In this document: positions 1 through 6,471 of the stretch, in pieces | Numbering within the stretch: the stretch's first letter is position 1 | How the letters are laid out: every line of letters begins with the position of its first letter | Source of the DNA: a bacterium | Lineage (GTDB): Bacteria > Actinomycetota > Acidimicrobiia > Acidimicrobiales > CATQHL01 | Reading direction: 5' to 3' | Assembly (NCBI GenBank): GCA_028819945.1 | Contig: JAPPKQ010000190.1 | Coordinates: 1-8,390 of the forward strand | DNA length: 8,390 nt | Notes under the pieces: generated by a model | Databases searched by the model: none | Told to the model about the DNA's origin: nothing | The model's input: only the letters and a program-made list of their open reading frames with translations | Translations under genes and position numbers: made by a program

Positions 1-54
1 TAGCGCGTCGGTCTGGGGGACCGAAGGTCCCGGGTTCAAATCCCGGCAGCCCGA
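1..54 (+). tRNA. tRNA-Pro(GGG), 5' end cut off by window edge
   Basis: The visible part starts in the D arm, with the GCGC 3' D-stem strand at 3-6. The anticodon stem is TCGGT (8-12) paired with ACCGA (20-24), and its loop CTGGGGG (13-19) places anticodon GGG at 15-17, hence proline. A five-base variable loop follows at 25-29. The T arm pairs CCGGG (30-34) with CCCGG (42-46) around the loop TTCAAAT. The 3' acceptor strand CAGCCCG (47-53) and discriminator A (54) complete it. The next bases are CTA, so the CCA tail is not encoded and must be added by the CCA-adding enzyme. The 5' acceptor strand and most of the D arm lie outside the window. Confidence 0.93.
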
Positions 55-104
55 CTAGGATCCTCCGGAATCGGGAGGGTTCCAACTAGCCACGGAGGTC
101 GGAC

Positions 105-1031
105 ATGCCCACGCCGCAACCCGCAATTTTCGCCGAGATGGGACAGCACCAGTGGTACGTCCACCTGAGCCGGGTGGACGGTGCCGACCTGGACCACATC
201 AAGAGTGTCGTCTCCGACACCCGCGCCGCAGCCGATGCCGCCGGCGTCAACCTCGTGGTGGGCCTCGGGCCCGGTCTGCTGGCCGAACTGACCGATGACG
301 TCCCCGACGACTTCCAGGACTTCGTCACCATCGAGTCCACCGACGGCAGTGGGCGCGAGGCCAAGGGCACCCAGGAGGAGTTGCTGTTCTGGCTGAACAG
401 CCCCGACAAGGACAAGGTCTGGCAGACGCAGTACGACGCCCGCACCGCCCTTGCCGGCCACATGGTCGTGCCGCGCGACACCAACACCTTCATCCTGGGC
501 GACTCGCTGGACATGACGGGGTTCATCGACGGCACCGGCAACCCCGAGCCCGAGGACGAGCCAGAGGTGGCCCTCGTGCCCGACGGGTCACCGGGTGCCG
601 GCGGCAGCTTCATCCTCGCCCAGCGCTGGGTCCACGACCTGGAGGGCTGGAACAAGATGAGCGTCGAGGAGCAGGAGAAGGTCTTCGGGCGCACCAAGCC
701 CGACAGCGAGCGGCTCGACCCGCAGGAGGACTTCTCGCACCTCAGCCACGTGGAGCTCCGCGAGGGGGCCACGGCGGACGCCACCAAGCCGAAGCGCAAC
801 GAGATCGCCCGCCGCTCCACCCCGTACGCCTTCCACGGCGCCGTGTCGGTCGTGGGCCTGTACTTCATGGCCTTCTGCCGGGAGCAGGCGCCGTTCCGCG
901 AGCGCCTGCGGGCCATGTACGGCCTCGACGGCACCGGCGTGCGCGACCGGTTGACGGACTTCTCCAACCCGGCATCGGGGTCGTTCTACTTCGCCCCGTC
1001 GGTGGAGGCTCTCGACGCCATGCTGGCGTAA
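105..1031 (+). CDS. Dyp-type (dye-decolorizing) haem peroxidase, YfeX-like
   Basis: This 308-residue protein is a haem b peroxidase of the DyP superfamily, which uses H2O2 to oxidise dyes and other aromatic substrates. The family signature GFIDGTGNP is at residues 139-147, with D142 as the distal acid/base Asp. The segment SHLSHVELRE (211-220) supplies the proximal haem-ligand His, most likely H215 by comparison with YfeX. RRSTPY (236-241) supplies the distal Arg, probably R236. The C-terminal SGSFYFAPS is also typical. The length matches the short YfeX-like class. The ATG has a good Shine-Dalgarno GGAGG at 94-98. There is no Sec or Tat signal peptide, so it is predicted to be cytoplasmic. 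DyPs are common encapsulin cargo, but no encapsulin gene is visible and the C terminus (EALDAMLA) carries no obvious cargo-loading extension. A possible -10 (TAGGAT, 56-61) lies just after the tRNA. The exact physiological substrate cannot be read from sequence. Confidence 0.95.
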   Translation: MPTPQPAIFAEMGQHQWYVHLSRVDGADLDHIKSVVSDTRAAADAAGVNLVVGLGPGLLAELTDDVPDDFQDFVTIESTDGSGREAKGTQEELLFWLNSPDKDKVWQTQYDARTALAGHMVVPRDTNTFILGDSLDMTGFIDGTGNPEPEDEPEVALVPDGSPGAGGSFILAQRWVHDLEGWNKMSVEEQEKVFGRTKPDSERLDPQEDFSHLSHVELREGATADATKPKRNEIARRSTPYAFHGAVSVVGLYFMAFCREQAPFRERLRAMYGLDGTGVRDRLTDFSNPASGSFYFAPSVEALDAMLA

Positions 1032-1058
1032 GCCGACGCAGCGGTCTCAGCAGCCAGT

Positions 1059-1095
1059 TCGTGCCCGGGTCCGATCCGGGGCACGAGCGATTTTT
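1059..1095 (+). terminator. Intrinsic terminator after the Dyp peroxidase gene
   Basis: TCGTGCCC (1059-1066) pairs perfectly with GGGCACGA (1079-1086), and the 12-base loop can add two or three inner G:C pairs. After a four-base gap comes a run of five T (1091-1095). The hairpin lies 28 bases after the stop codon and separates the peroxidase from the SRAP gene. It is the only hairpin in the window with a clear T tract. Confidence 0.75.
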
Positions 1096-1165
1096 CGGCG
1101 GCGCCGCGGGGCCCCGGACCTCCGCCGGCGCGGCAAGGCATCGCTTGTCGTCTCCGGCCGGCGGG

Positions 1166-1171
1166 TAGCGT
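1166..1171 (+). promoter_or_regulatory. -10 hexamer of a probable leaderless promoter for the SRAP gene
   Basis: TAGCGT fits the actinobacterial TANNNT -10 pattern and ends exactly six bases before the GTG start, so transcription would begin at the start codon itself. No Shine-Dalgarno sequence precedes the gene. A possible -35, TTGTCG at 1145-1150, has a short 15-base spacer and is weak. Confidence 0.5.
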
Positions 1172-1177
1172 TGCGGC

Positions 1178-1858
1178 GTGTGTGGGCGCTACGTCTCGGC
1201 GAGTCCGGCTGAGGATGTAGCCGCCTATTTCGGGGCGGAGCTCGGTGCCGGCGTCGGCCTGGAGCCCAGCTACAACGTGGCGCCGACGAACGACGTGTAC
1301 GCCGTTCTCGTGAGCGAGGGGCTCCGGACGCTCGCCACCCTGCGCTGGGGTCTGATCCCGCCGTGGGCCTCCGACGCCAAGATCGGCAATCGCATGATCA
1401 ACGCGCGCTCCGAGACCGTGGCGGAATCCAAGGCCTACCGCCGCCCCTTCCGGGCGCGGCGCTGCATCGTCCCCGCCGACGGCTTCTACGAGTGGGTGCC
1501 GATCCCGGCGGAGCAGCACAAGCAACCCATGTACATCCACCGGGTCGACGGGGAACCGCTCGCCTTCGCGGGCCTCTGGGAACGCTGGCGGCGCCCCGAG
1601 GGCGACCCCGTGCGCTCGACGACGATCATCACCGGCCCCGCCAACGACCGGATCGCCGCGGTGCACGATCGGATGCCGATCGTGCTGCCGCCGAGCGCCT
1701 GGGAGCACTGGCTCGACCCCGACTGCGACGACGCCTCGGTGCTCAGGGACCTGCTGGTGCCGGCCCCGTCGAAGTTGTTCACCTTCCATCCGGTCAGCCG
1801 GGAGGTCAACAACCCGCGCCGAAAGAGCCCTCACCTCATCGAACCGCTCGCTCCCTGA
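1178..1858 (+). CDS. SRAP-domain protein (YedK/HMCES-type abasic-site sensor)
   Basis: This 226-residue SRAP (SOS response associated peptidase) family protein is expected to form a covalent thiazolidine crosslink with abasic sites in single-stranded DNA, shielding them during replication. The catalytic Cys is residue 2 (MCGRY), exposed after Met removal. This fixes the start at the GTG, because any other start would lose the N-terminal Cys. Other family hallmarks are SYNVAPT (31-37), MINARSE with N75, the core ADGFYEW with E105, and HDRMP with H163. By position these correspond to the C2, N75, E105 and H160 active-site residues of E. coli YedK. The chain is close to the family's usual length and looks intact. 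It appears to be translated from a leaderless mRNA. The stop codon is within the ribosome-binding region of the following DUF2079 gene, so the two are probably one operon. No SOS box was recognised upstream. Confidence 0.95.
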   Translation: MCGRYVSASPAEDVAAYFGAELGAGVGLEPSYNVAPTNDVYAVLVSEGLRTLATLRWGLIPPWASDAKIGNRMINARSETVAESKAYRRPFRARRCIVPADGFYEWVPIPAEQHKQPMYIHRVDGEPLAFAGLWERWRRPEGDPVRSTTIITGPANDRIAAVHDRMPIVLPPSAWEHWLDPDCDDASVLRDLLVPAPSKLFTFHPVSREVNNPRRKSPHLIEPLAP

Positions 1859-1866
1859 GGTCACCG

Positions 1867-3528
1867 GTGGCGCGCGCCCGACTCTCCGTGGCCCTGGGTG
1901 CCGTCCCGGCGCATCCGGCACAGCAGGACTGGCGGTCGCGCCTCGAGCGGGCCACCCTGCGATGGCAGGCCAGGCTGGACACCGCGGCCGTGGACAACGT
2001 CCTGCCGTGGATCCTGGCTCTGGCCGGGGGCGGCGTGCTGGCGGGCCTGGCGCTGACCCGTGCCCATTCGCTGCAGGCGGGAACAGAACTGGCGCTGTTC
2101 AACCAGAGCATCTGGCAGGTGAGCGAGGGGTTCCGTCCCCACTCGACGCTGGTCGGCGGCGACTACCTGGCCCGAAACGGGGCGTTCATCATCTACCCGC
2201 TGTCGGTGCTGGTGCGCTGGCTGCCGATCACCACCACCGTGCTGGTGGTGCAGGCCTCCGCCCTGGCGCTGGGGATCGTGCCGCTGTGGCGTATCGCCCG
2301 GCGCCGTGCCGATCTGAAGGTGGCGCCCGCGGCGGCCGTGGCGTTCGCCTACGCCGTCTACGCCGCGCTGCACAACGCCAACCTCTCCGGCTTCCACCCC
2401 GAGACGCTGGCGGTGCCCGCCCTGCTGGGCGCCGTCTACTACGGGCTGGGTGCCCGCTGGACGCCCTTCGGCCTGCTGGCGGCGGTGGTGCTGGCGTGCC
2501 GCTCGGAACTCGGCTGGATGGTGATGGTGCTCGGCGTGGTCCTGGCGGTGGAACTCCGCCCGCGGGCGACCGGCGCCGAGGAGTTCGATCGCGAGCACTC
2601 GTTGTGGAGGGTCCCGGCCCGAGTCGGCCGGTCGCTGCTGGCCATCTCGGGACGGCACTCCCGCACCGCGCTCATCTGGGCGTTCGTGGGGCTGCTGTGG
2701 TCGCTGCTGGCGACCGAGACCATCCAGCCTCTGCTGGCCGGCGGCGAGTTCCCCCACCTCGCCCGCTACGCGGAGTACGGCGACTCCAGCACCGCGGACG
2801 TCATCTGGGGGATCCTGCGGCAGCCGCACGTGTTCCTCGGCAACCTGGTGACCCAGGAGAATTTCGTGCTGATGGTCACGCTGCTGGCCCCGGTGCTGTT
2901 CCTGCCGCTCGTCGAGTTGCGCTACCTCATGCCGGCGGTGCCCTTCTTCGTCGTGCAGCTGGCCTCGGACGCGCCGCAGGCGCTGCTGGCCGAGACCGTG
3001 CCGGTGGCGGTGTTCGTGCTGGTGGCAACGACCTTCGCCCTGCGCCGTGCCGGGGCGATGCTGGTGCGGCGCGTGCGGGTCAACCGCCGGCTGGTCGTGA
3101 CGCTGCTGCTGGCCTCGGCCATCTTCTTCGTGCGGGACGCCGCCAGCTCGCCCTTCCACGCGCCCTGGCAATGGACGCGCGACGCCGCCGACGGTGACCG
3201 GCTGGCGGCGGTGGAGCAGATTCCCGACGACGCCGCCGTGCGTGCCTCGCCGCACCTGCTGCCGCTGCTGGCCGAGCGGAACGTCCTGTTCGAACTGGAG
3301 ACGGCAGGATCCTCGGCGCGCGCCGCCGCCCAGTCGGCCGTCGAGGGCGTGGGGTGGATCGCCCTGGATCTCGCCTCGGCCGGGCAGTGGGGCTCGGACT
3401 CCCTGGAGGTCGAGCGCTTCGACACCACGCTCCGCCAGCGGGGTTGGGAGCGGGTCTTCGCCGCCGAGCAGGTGCGGGTGTACCGCTACGTCGGCTCGGG
3501 GGAGGTCAGCGCCGCGCCCGGCACCTGA
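1867..3528 (+). CDS. DUF2079 family polytopic membrane protein
   Basis: The gene encodes a 553-residue integral membrane protein of the DUF2079 family, whose members resemble GT-C glycosyltransferases; their substrate is not known. The GTG at 1867 is chosen because GAGGT (1857-1861) sits five bases upstream and overlaps the SRAP stop codon. The open frame continues further upstream, but that part lies inside the SRAP gene. About ten to twelve hydrophobic segments are visible, roughly at residues 45-63, 107-140, 153-170, 180-229, 266-283, 331-368, 376-393 and 408-422. The first periplasmic loop has the family pattern ELALFNQSIWQVSEG (74-88) followed by HSTLVGG. Next comes the NANLSGFHPETLAVP (170-184) region, then SELGW (213-217), where family members often have an acidic pair. 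The C-terminal ~125 residues are soluble and include a DDAAVRASPHLLPLLAERN stretch typical of the family's terminal domain. The gene ends three bases before the converging HIT gene, with no recognisable terminator between them. Confidence 0.88.
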   Translation: MARARLSVALGAVPAHPAQQDWRSRLERATLRWQARLDTAAVDNVLPWILALAGGGVLAGLALTRAHSLQAGTELALFNQSIWQVSEGFRPHSTLVGGDYLARNGAFIIYPLSVLVRWLPITTTVLVVQASALALGIVPLWRIARRRADLKVAPAAAVAFAYAVYAALHNANLSGFHPETLAVPALLGAVYYGLGARWTPFGLLAAVVLACRSELGWMVMVLGVVLAVELRPRATGAEEFDREHSLWRVPARVGRSLLAISGRHSRTALIWAFVGLLWSLLATETIQPLLAGGEFPHLARYAEYGDSSTADVIWGILRQPHVFLGNLVTQENFVLMVTLLAPVLFLPLVELRYLMPAVPFFVVQLASDAPQALLAETVPVAVFVLVATTFALRRAGAMLVRRVRVNRRLVVTLLLASAIFFVRDAASSPFHAPWQWTRDAADGDRLAAVEQIPDDAAVRASPHLLPLLAERNVLFELETAGSSARAAAQSAVEGVGWIALDLASAGQWGSDSLEVERFDTTLRQRGWERVFAAEQVRVYRYVGSGEVSAAPGT

Positions 3529-3531
3529 CCG

Positions 3532-3936
3532 TCAGGCCTCGCCTCCCAGAGCCTCCCGCAGCCGCGCCGCGTCGGCGGCCAGCTCCGACTGGTCGACGCT
3601 CGCCGCCGCGTTGGCGAAGTCCAGGTCCGACATGGAGTCGGCGCCGAAGACGTGCAGGTGAACGTGCGGCACCTCGAAGCCCGCCATCACGGTGGCGACC
3701 CGCTCCGTGCCGAACGTCTCCATGATGGCCCGCCCCACCCGGTGGGCCACGGCGGTCAGGTGCATGTTGGTCTCGACGTCCAGGTCCAGCCAATGATCCA
3801 CCTCGGCCACGGGGACGACCAGGGAGTGGCCGGCGGTGAGCGGGTTGATCGACAGGAACACGGCGCAGCGCTCGTCGCGCCAGACGAAGTGGCCCGGCAA
3901 CTCGCCGTTCAGGATCCGTGTGAAGAGCGTCGCCAT
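3532..3936 (-). CDS. HIT-family (histidine triad) nucleotide-binding protein
   Basis: This 134-residue cytoplasmic protein belongs to the HIT superfamily of nucleoside phosphoramidase / nucleotidyl hydrolases of the HINT/Fhit type. The triad HVHLHVF is at residues 91-97, with H93 expected to be the catalytic nucleophile. SINPLTAGHSLVVP (29-42) is the conserved nucleotide-binding strand-turn region. The open frame extends further upstream, but the ATG at 3936 is preferred: it has a strong GGGAGGA ribosome-binding site (complement of 3941-3947) four bases ahead, and homologues begin at this MATLFTRILNGELPG segment. It is transcribed divergently from the phosphatidyltransferase across a 51-base gap and converges on the DUF2079 gene. 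The substrate is not predictable from sequence. Confidence 0.93.
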   Translation of the reverse strand: MATLFTRILNGELPGHFVWRDERCAVFLSINPLTAGHSLVVPVAEVDHWLDLDVETNMHLTAVAHRVGRAIMETFGTERVATVMAGFEVPHVHLHVFGADSMSDLDFANAAASVDQSELAADAARLREALGGEA

Positions 3937-3972
3937 CGAGTCCTCCCGCTCTGCTCGCAGTCGTGGACCGCA

Positions 3973-3981
3973 CGGTACTCT
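3973..3981. promoter_or_regulatory. Overlapping divergent -10 elements between the HIT and phosphatidyltransferase genes
   Basis: On the plus strand TACTCT (3976-3981) ends six bases before the GTG of the phosphatidyltransferase, predicting a leaderless transcript. On the minus strand TACCGT (3978 to 3973) would start transcription near 3966 and give the HIT gene a ~30-base leader that contains its strong ribosome-binding site. The two hexamers share the central GTAC. No clear -35 element was identified for either, so this is a pattern-based call. Confidence 0.4.
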
Positions 3982-3987
3982 CCTGCC

Positions 3988-4599
3988 GTGGTACCGGAGA
4001 GCCTGCGCCAACAGATCTGGACCGTTCCGAACCTGGTCACGTTGCTGCGGCTGGGCTGCATACCGATCTTCTGCTGGCTGCTGTTCGGTCTAGAGAGCCG
4101 CCTCGCCGCGGGGATCCTGCTGGGGGCGCTGGGCGCCAGCGACTTCGTGGACGGCTACCTGGCGCGCCGCTTGGACCAGGCGACCGAGCTGGGAGCCATC
4201 CTGGATCCCGTCACCGACCGGTTCATGCTCTTCGCGGCGGTGATCTCCATGCTCGTGAGCGGCGACGTGGCCCTGTGGTTCGGCATCGTCGCGCTCGTCC
4301 GGGAGTTCGGGCTCTCGACCGGGACCCTGGTGCTGGCATCCCGGTGCCTGGGATGGCTGGGTGTGAACGCCTGGGGCAAGGCCGGCAGCTTCGGCCTCAT
4401 GTTCGCGTTCCCGCTGTTCCTGCTGGGGCAGGCCGACATCCCCGGATCGGGCGGCTGGACCATCGCCGGCTGGGTGTGGGGCATCCCGTCGCTCGCAATC
4501 GCCTGGTACGGGGCGTACCTCTACGTACTGGCGGGTCGCCGCGCCCACGCCCGGTCGTCGGAGACGGGGTCCGGCGCGTCGCCCGCCGGGGGCTCCTGA
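3988..4599 (+). CDS. CDP-alcohol phosphatidyltransferase (PgsA-like)
   Basis: This 203-residue integral membrane enzyme transfers a phosphatidyl group from CDP-diacylglycerol to an alcohol such as glycerol 3-phosphate or inositol phosphate at the cytoplasmic membrane. The CDP-alcohol signature D-x2-D-G-x2-A-R-x8-G-x3-D-x3-D is complete: D52, D55, G56, A59, R60, G69, D73 and D77. The Asp residues would bind two metal ions, with D77 the likely base. An amphipathic start with WTVPNLVTLLRLGCIPIF (11-28) is typical of the family. About five to six further hydrophobic segments follow, then a polar tail. The GTG at 3988 is preferred because it sits six bases after a -10 hexamer and homologues begin close to this point. 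By position before gcvH it is the likely counterpart of mycobacterial pgsA2 (Rv1822). The exact alcohol acceptor is not determined from sequence. Confidence 0.92.
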   Translation: MVPESLRQQIWTVPNLVTLLRLGCIPIFCWLLFGLESRLAAGILLGALGASDFVDGYLARRLDQATELGAILDPVTDRFMLFAAVISMLVSGDVALWFGIVALVREFGLSTGTLVLASRCLGWLGVNAWGKAGSFGLMFAFPLFLLGQADIPGSGGWTIAGWVWGIPSLAIAWYGAYLYVLAGRRAHARSSETGSGASPAGGS

Positions 4600-4609
4600 C
4601 GGCGTTGCC

Positions 4610-4693
4610 GGGGGGGTCGATGGCGGGAGCCGGGTGGCGGGTGGGGTAGCGGGGCGGTGATGGCGCAGCCGACGCGGCGACTCCTCGACCCCC
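4610..4693 (+). repeat. G-run cluster and 9-base inverted repeat in the gcvH leader
   Basis: The 104-base gap before gcvH holds six runs of three or more G on the coding strand: 4610-4616, 4625-4627, 4632-4634, 4639-4641, 4643-4646 and 4651-4654. All but the first loop are one to four bases, which meets the usual G-quadruplex pattern. GGGGGTCGA (4612-4620) is also an exact inverted repeat of TCGACCCCC (4685-4693), which lies just before the gcvH start. The two structures would compete for the same G run. Whether either is functional is unknown. I see no glycine-riboswitch core here. Confidence 0.5.
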
Positions 4694-4703
4694 GAAATCC
4701 GCG

Positions 4704-5096
4704 GTGAACGTTCCCGAACTGCTCCGGTACTCCGAGGATCACGGCTGGGTGGCGCAGGAGGGCGAGGGGCAGGACCACCTCGTGCGTGTCGGTCTCACCG
4801 ACTTCGGTCAGGATCTGCTCGGTGAGGTGGAGTTCGTCGACCTGCCGGCGCCGGGGAGCCGGCTCTCCGCGGGCGACCTGATGGCGGAGATCGAGGCCCG
4901 CAAGGCGACCAGCGAACTCTACGCACCGCTGGCGGGTCGGGTCGTGGCCGTCAACGGACTGCTGGCCGAGACACCGGAGGTACTCAACAGCGACCCGTAC
5001 GGCGACGGCTGGCTGTGCCTGCTGGCACCCGAGGACGTCGCACACGTCGACGATCTGATGGACGGCGCGGCCTATGCGAGGTACGCCGGTGGCTGA
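4704..5096 (+). CDS. gcvH: Glycine cleavage system H protein (lipoyl carrier)
   Basis: This 130-residue protein is GcvH, the lipoylated shuttle that carries the aminomethyl group from the P protein (glycine decarboxylase) to the T protein in glycine catabolism. The family start pattern is NVPELLRYSEDHGWV (2-16). The mid-region GLTDFGQDLLGEVEFVDLP (30-48) is typical, and the lipoylation site is K67 in IEARKATSELYAP (63-75). DGWLCLL (101-107) matches the usual C-terminal GDGWL motif. Length is standard. The GTG start has no Shine-Dalgarno and follows a G-rich leader. The end overlaps the following MerR gene. In Mycobacterium gcvH is followed by garA (FHA domain) and then ftsR; here garA is absent from that position. 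The other glycine-cleavage genes are not in this window. Confidence 0.96.
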   Translation: MNVPELLRYSEDHGWVAQEGEGQDHLVRVGLTDFGQDLLGEVEFVDLPAPGSRLSAGDLMAEIEARKATSELYAPLAGRVVAVNGLLAETPEVLNSDPYGDGWLCLLAPEDVAHVDDLMDGAAYARYAGG

Positions 5097-5808
5097 GGAA
5101 CCGCTGGCGGGCATCAGCGACGTCGTCAACGGGCTGCGCAGCGACTTTCCCGACGTGTCGGTCTCCAAGCTGCGATTCCTCGAGAGCCAGGGGTTGATCG
5201 CGCCGCACCGCACGGCCAAGGGGTACCGGAAGTACTCCCGCACCGACGTGGCCAAGCTGCGCTGGATCCTGACCCAGCAGCGGGAGAACTTCCTGCCGCT
5301 GCGGGTCATCAGGGAGCGCATGGCCGGTGTGGAGTGGAGCGCCCGCGTCTCCGAGGAGGCCGAGCGGCTGCCCGACGTGGACGTGAGCGACCGGGTCCGG
5401 CGCCTCGCCCCGACGCCGGCGCCGGAGCCCGCCGGGACCGGCATGACCCTGCCGCAGCTCGCCAACGCCAGCGGGCTGAGCCTCTCCCAGGCGCGGGAGT
5501 TGACGCGCTACGGCCTCCTGGTGCCGCGCCCGGCCGCCGACATCGACTTCTACGACGCGCAGGCTCTGGAGGTGGCGCGCATCGCCCGGCAGATGTTCGA
5601 CCAGGGTCTGGAACCGCGGCACCTGCGGATCTTCAAGGCGTCGGTGGACCGGGAGATGGATCTCTCGACGCCGGCTGTGCAGCGGGTCCTGCAGGCCGGC
5701 GGCGCCGACGCCCAGAACCGGGCACGCGACCTGCTGGCGACGCAGGCCGCGCTGGCCTCCTCGCTCCGCGAGGCGCTCGTACGGCGCACGCTGCAGAGCC
5801 TCGGCTGA
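5089..5808 (+). CDS. ftsR: MerR-family transcriptional regulator, FtsR-like (Rv1828 type)
   Basis: This regulator of about 239 residues has an N-terminal winged helix-turn-helix (about residues 8-80). The recognition region is SVSKLRFLESQGLIAPHRT (24-42), followed by GYRKYSRTDVAKLRWIL (45-61) and ENFLPLRVIRERM (66-78). The sequence resembles mycobacterial Rv1828 and corynebacterial FtsR, known as an activator of ftsZ, including the C-terminal domain with DQGLEPRHLRIFKASVDRE. It lacks the Cys-rich metal sensor of classical MerR. The GTG at 5089 is preferred because GAGG (5078-5081) lies seven bases ahead and the start overlaps the gcvH stop, giving translational coupling. An in-frame ATG at 5074 is possible but has no ribosome-binding site and would add five residues. 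The assignment rests on similarity plus position directly after gcvH; target genes are not visible here. Confidence 0.9.
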   Translation: MAEEPLAGISDVVNGLRSDFPDVSVSKLRFLESQGLIAPHRTAKGYRKYSRTDVAKLRWILTQQRENFLPLRVIRERMAGVEWSARVSEEAERLPDVDVSDRVRRLAPTPAPEPAGTGMTLPQLANASGLSLSQARELTRYGLLVPRPAADIDFYDAQALEVARIARQMFDQGLEPRHLRIFKASVDREMDLSTPAVQRVLQAGGADAQNRARDLLATQAALASSLREALVRRTLQSLG

Positions 5809-5810
5809 GC

Positions 5811-6425
5811 GTGGCACCGGCACAGGCGCCGCGTCCGGCCGGGGGCGCCATCTACGAGCGAGGCAGGATCGCCGAGCGGGTGCATGCGCTCGGGGCGGCC
5901 GTCTCCTCGGAGTACGCGGCGCGCCTCGGTGACGGTGACGCCGTCGTCCTCGTGGGTGTGCTCCGGGGTTGCCTGCCGTTCCTGGCCGACCTGGCACGGA
6001 CGTTGCGCGTGGACTCCGAGATCGACTTCCTGGCGATCTCCCGTTTCGCCCCCAACTCCGGGCGGGTACGGATCACCCGCGACCTCGACATCGACATCGG
6101 CGGGCGCCACGTCCTGCTGGTGGAGGGGATCGTGGACAGCGGTCTCAGCGTGGGCTTCCTCTGCGACGAGTTGCGCCGCCGCTCCCCGCTCAGCGTCGAG
6201 GTCTGCACGCTGGCGGATCGGCAGGTCCGGCGGGTCCTTCCCCTGGAGCCACGCTACGTGGGCTTCACGGTGGATGACTCCTTCCTCGTCGGTTACGGGC
6301 TCGAGCACCGGGGCCGCTACGGGAACCTTCCGGACCTGCGAGCCGTGGATCGTCGCGCCCTCGAAGGCGACTCCGACGCCTACGTGGATTCCCTCTACCG
6401 GTCGCGGACCACTCGTCCGTCGTAG
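5811..6425 (+). CDS. HPRT-like phosphoribosyltransferase with altered active-site residues
   Basis: This 204-residue protein has the type I phosphoribosyltransferase fold and clear similarity to hypoxanthine-guanine phosphoribosyltransferase. Matches include the PPi loop VLVGVLRGCLPFLADL (46-61), IDFLAISRF (71-79), VRITRDLDIDIGGRHVLLVE (86-105), and GFTVDDSFLVGYGLEHRGRY (151-170) with GNLP. Several residues normally important for catalysis differ. The PRPP-binding E-D pair is E105-G106. The purine-contacting K-P is R137-Q138. The metal-binding Asp is E165. The Arg before N/D-L-P is G171. The general-base Asp (D109) is kept. It may therefore be a weakly active or regulatory homologue. The GTG starts two bases after the ftsR stop with no Shine-Dalgarno, so translation is probably coupled; it is the only start that keeps the N-terminal IYERGRI segment. 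Mycobacteria have no gene of this type at this position between ftsR and the DUF151 gene. Confidence 0.85.
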   Translation: MAPAQAPRPAGGAIYERGRIAERVHALGAAVSSEYAARLGDGDAVVLVGVLRGCLPFLADLARTLRVDSEIDFLAISRFAPNSGRVRITRDLDIDIGGRHVLLVEGIVDSGLSVGFLCDELRRRSPLSVEVCTLADRQVRRVLPLEPRYVGFTVDDSFLVGYGLEHRGRYGNLPDLRAVDRRALEGDSDAYVDSLYRSRTTRPS

Positions 6426-6459
6426 GCCCCGCCCGTAGGGGGGATGACGGGTCCGCGGC

Positions 6460-6465
6460 TATTGT
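6460..6465 (+). promoter_or_regulatory. -10 hexamer of a probable leaderless promoter for the DUF151 gene
   Basis: TATTGT fits TANNNT and ends exactly six bases before the GTG at 6472, the same geometry as at the SRAP and phosphatidyltransferase genes. No Shine-Dalgarno precedes the gene and no convincing -35 was identified. Confidence 0.5.
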
Positions 6466-6471
6466 CAGGGC

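Noticed and set aside
55..104. Hairpin after the tRNA (CCTCC at 62-66 with GGAGG at 75-79 region) as a terminator
   Set aside because: The stem is short and mismatched and has no T tract, so I could not separate it from chance.
105..1031. Dyp peroxidase as part of an encapsulin nanocompartment
   Set aside because: No encapsulin gene is adjacent in the visible sequence and the C terminus has no recognisable cargo-loading extension.
1363..1866. Upstream extension of the DUF2079 frame inside the SRAP gene
   Set aside because: The translated part is an out-of-frame reading of SRAP; the GTG at 1867 has a ribosome-binding site and begins the plausible protein.
986..1921. Minus-strand open frame of 311 codons opposite the SRAP gene
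   Set aside because: Arg/Gly/Pro-rich composition without any domain; it also crosses the terminator and the well-supported SRAP gene.
1861..3255. Long minus-strand open frame (464 codons) opposite the DUF2079 gene
   Set aside because: Its product is a low-complexity Arg/Gly/His/Gln-rich shadow typical of GC-rich DNA, while the plus strand encodes a coherent membrane protein.
4600..4703. Glycine riboswitch upstream of gcvH
   Set aside because: The gap is only 104 bases and I could not find the conserved glycine-aptamer core; it is dominated by G runs.
5334..5810. Upstream extension of the phosphoribosyltransferase frame inside ftsR
   Set aside because: Low-complexity Arg/Ala/Gly-rich sequence in a second frame of ftsR; HPRT similarity begins only around 5850.
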